Shown one piece after another: positions 62,501 through 64,000 of a stretch of 64,000 nt of DNA (position 1 is the stretch's first letter; each line of letters begins with the position of its first letter). The stretch lies in assembly GCA_044222245.1 (NCBI GenBank), contig JBGANQ010000056.1, positions 1 to 64,000 on the forward strand, given 5' to 3'. This stretch comes from CALFML01 sp044222245 (GTDB lineage: Bacteria > Myxococcota_A > Polyangia > Palsa-1104 > JAEUJZ01). The position numbers were made by a program, and so were the translations under genes. The notes under the pieces were generated by a model. The model ran no database searches. It worked only from the letters and a program-made list of their open reading frames with translations, and was not told where the DNA came from.

Positions 62501-64000
62501 CTATGGACTCACTGGTCTGTCGTTACTTCTGAGGACTGTGGAAATTTCTAAGGTCATCTGAGTTTGGCTAGGCTCGCGCGCAACGGTACGCGCGCCCGGT
62601 TCGGGCAGGGACAAACTCCTGTATAAGCTGTCGCCGATGATGAATTTGAAAAATTGTAGGAGCAGAGCTGGCCACCCGGTTTCTCCCTTAGTCATGACCC
62701 ATTGATACACTGCCCATGGCTTCGTCCGGTGCAACGTTTTTCGCATTATGGCCCGTTCAAAATTCTTGTCATGCACCAATAGTCGAGTCTCTCGATGGTT
62801 TTCTATTAGTGAATAGATCTTGCTATTTGTCTTATTTTCATCCTTGTCTTGATCGTGAATCACACAATACTCAATTTCAAAAGCGTTCAGCACCCGCTGT
62901 ATGGCTGGTATTGTGTCTTTCCCACGGCAATTGACGATAGAAATCTCTCTGAGTTTATTTTGTATTTCGCGGTCAGGCTTTCTCTCGCGACGCGCGATCA
63001 CACTGATCATGGCCATATAGGCTGCCAATTCGCTATCACCCTCGACAAGTATGACTCTTCTAGCAAAAAATAACTCATTAACGTTTGGGTCAAAATCAAG
63101 CAACATTCTAAGCCGTTCAGGTTCATGTTGATCTTTATCAAACCGAGATACATAGGCGGGCCGCTTGATAAGTTTCTTAGTCTGCTCATCCTTACTTAAT
63201 ATGATGATTCCATCATGACGGTCTGCTAAATCAAGAAATATCGGAGAATGTGTTGTGCAGATGACTTGTGCGGTTTCTGTTCGAGCTAATTCTACCAGGA
63301 CGTCGCGCATTCTACGGCACATCTGCGGATGAAGATAGATCTCAGGCTCCTCACAGAGTATGAGGCATCCTCGGCTATCCTTTTCTCCCTCTTTCCCATC
63401 TTGCAATTGCTTAGCGTAAAGTTCAAGCAAAGTGAGTAGCAACGCTCGTTGTGCTCCGTGCCCTTGATGATGTAAACTCGTTTTGATTCCATGATCTGAA
63501 ATCATCATAGTTGTTGATTGAAAGAGGCTATCTATCCTGGGTGCTATAAACTGTAATTCTATCTCTAATTTGATCAATTTTTCTAGTTTACTAGAAATAT
63601 CCCTTTGAATCGTTTTTAGCGGACTCGCCTGTTCGTTCTGATCGAATATCGATTCTAATGATCTAACGGCATCTTGGTAGCCCACCAGACGATGATCTGA
63701 TGCGAGGCGCTGTGCAAACATTAGTGCAAGGAGCTTCTGAGCTGTACTATTAGTATTGCTGGGGTCAGCTTCTTTATTTACATCCTTTTGCGCAGGCAGG
63801 AAGATTAAATGCGGCATAGCTGAATCTGGATTTGCTGATATCCCGCCTGGATTCGATTGCCATATTTCAGTCTTTTCACACAAATCAAGATGGTTCGTAC
63901 TTGCATATTCCTGAAATGAATCAAATCTAGCAACAGAGACCTTGCGTTTCCGACCGACCTCAGCCTCTGGTTGAGCGGCCAAGAAGCCATCTATTACAGT
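62501..64000 (-). CDS. OLD-family ATPase/TOPRIM nuclease, partial (5' end beyond window)
   Basis: The frame is open to the window edge, so at least 499 C-terminal residues are seen and the Walker A motif must lie outside. Visible are the ABC-ATPase signature (HHQGHGAQRALLLTLLELYA), Walker B GCLILCEEPEIYLHPQ, the H-loop CTTHSPIFLDL, then a TOPRIM domain with ARRVILVEGDSELAAYMAMI (Glu) and EYCVIHDQDKDENK (Asp-x-Asp). OLD proteins are ATP-regulated DNA nucleases of phage P2, Gabija (GajA) and retron Eco8 type defence. No UvrD-like helicase (GajB) follows downstream, so it is not a standard Gabija pair on this side. The gene is AT-rich. A Met at 63982 is not the true start. Confidence 0.85.
   Translation of the reverse strand, partial: TVIDGFLAAQPEAEVGRKRKVSVARFDSFQEYASTNHLDLCEKTEIWQSNPGGISANPDSAMPHLIFLPAQKDVNKEADPSNTNSTAQKLLALMFAQRLASDHRLVGYQDAVRSLESIFDQNEQASPLKTIQRDISSKLEKLIKLEIELQFIAPRIDSLFQSTTMMISDHGIKTSLHHQGHGAQRALLLTLLELYAKQLQDGKEGEKDSRGCLILCEEPEIYLHPQMCRRMRDVLVELARTETAQVICTTHSPIFLDLADRHDGIIILSKDEQTKKLIKRPAYVSRFDKDQHEPERLRMLLDFDPNVNELFFARRVILVEGDSELAAYMAMISVIARRERKPDREIQNKLREISIVNCRGKDTIPAIQRVLNAFEIEYCVIHDQDKDENKTNSKIYSLIENHRETRLLVHDKNFERAIMRKTLHRTKPWAVYQWVMTKGETGWPALLLQFFKFIIGDSLYRSLSLPEPGARTVAREPSQTQMTLEISTVLRSNDRPVSP

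Noticed and set aside
62501..64000. Gabija system
   Set aside because: Only the OLD-type gene is visible; the UvrD-like GajB does not follow downstream, so the name cannot be supported from this window.

Overview
The window is very GC-rich and densely coded on both strands. Its gene content points to a member of the Myxococcota or a close relative. The evidence is several large eukaryotic-type Ser/Thr kinases fused to ATPases, a 14-repeat WD40 protein, many lipoproteins, a DUF2330 protein, and a von Willebrand A protein with a C-terminal hydrophobic-plus-arginine tail of MYXO-CTERM type. No rRNA, tRNA or CRISPR array was recognised. The last ~3.7 kb is visibly AT-richer than the rest and looks recently acquired.

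Layout. (1) 1-8,151: a 140-bp repeat copy, a decayed HlyD-type adaptor gene, then a tightly overlapping three-gene minus-strand operon. It encodes a coiled-coil plus SIR2-like protein, a 1,715-aa STAND NTPase with a membrane segment and HEAT repeats, and a coiled-coil plus TIR protein. The two small proteins share the same N-terminal coiled-coil module. This is the best candidate for an undescribed (probably anti-phage) system. (2) 8.4-24.6 kb: mostly ordinary genes. They are a PPOX flavoprotein, an exported metallo-beta-lactamase-fold hydrolase, a glycosidase-like lipoprotein, a PCMT-erythromycin esterase fusion, a thioredoxin-fold/DsbD-like membrane protein, an outer-membrane protein, PEP synthase, a cytochrome P460-like lipoprotein, an exported protein of unknown function and a DUF2330 protein, plus a TIR-domain relic. 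(3) 24.5-34.2 kb: the vWA protein, a decayed STAS gene, a giant kinase-ATPase-GAF-STAS protein, an HNH relic and a spermidine-synthase-like membrane protein. (4) 34.2-36.2 kb: relics of a histidine kinase, a TAXI transporter receptor, an HdeD protein and a tyrosine recombinase, then the second 140-bp repeat copy, which cuts off a lipoprotein gene. (5) 36.2-55 kb: a kinase/TPR pair, a WD40 protein, an M4 metalloprotease, an OPA-transporter relic, a propeller-type lipoprotein, an MMPL exporter, a B3/B4-domain protein, two GNAT acetyltransferases, a malate-synthase-like protein and a kinase-ATPase that has lost its kinase N-lobe. (6) 55.6-64 kb: an integrated island. A serine recombinase interrupts a TIG/FG-GAP lipoprotein gene and is followed by a cluster of XRE-type regulators, an ImmA-type peptidase/PIN-nuclease pair and the C-terminal part of an OLD-family nuclease that runs off the window.

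How the genes work together. The operon at 820-8,151 has the logic of an NTP-dependent conflict system: a STAND switch with a HEAT-repeat sensor region and two proteins recruited through a shared adaptor module. The TIR protein keeps a plausible catalytic glutamate, while the SIR2-like protein has replaced both residues normally needed for NAD+ cleavage. The terminal island combines a site-specific integrase with cargo of toxin-antitoxin and defence type. Many partial genes at repeat and island borders show that the locus is a rearrangement hot spot. All functions are inferred from motifs read by eye; no database search was possible.
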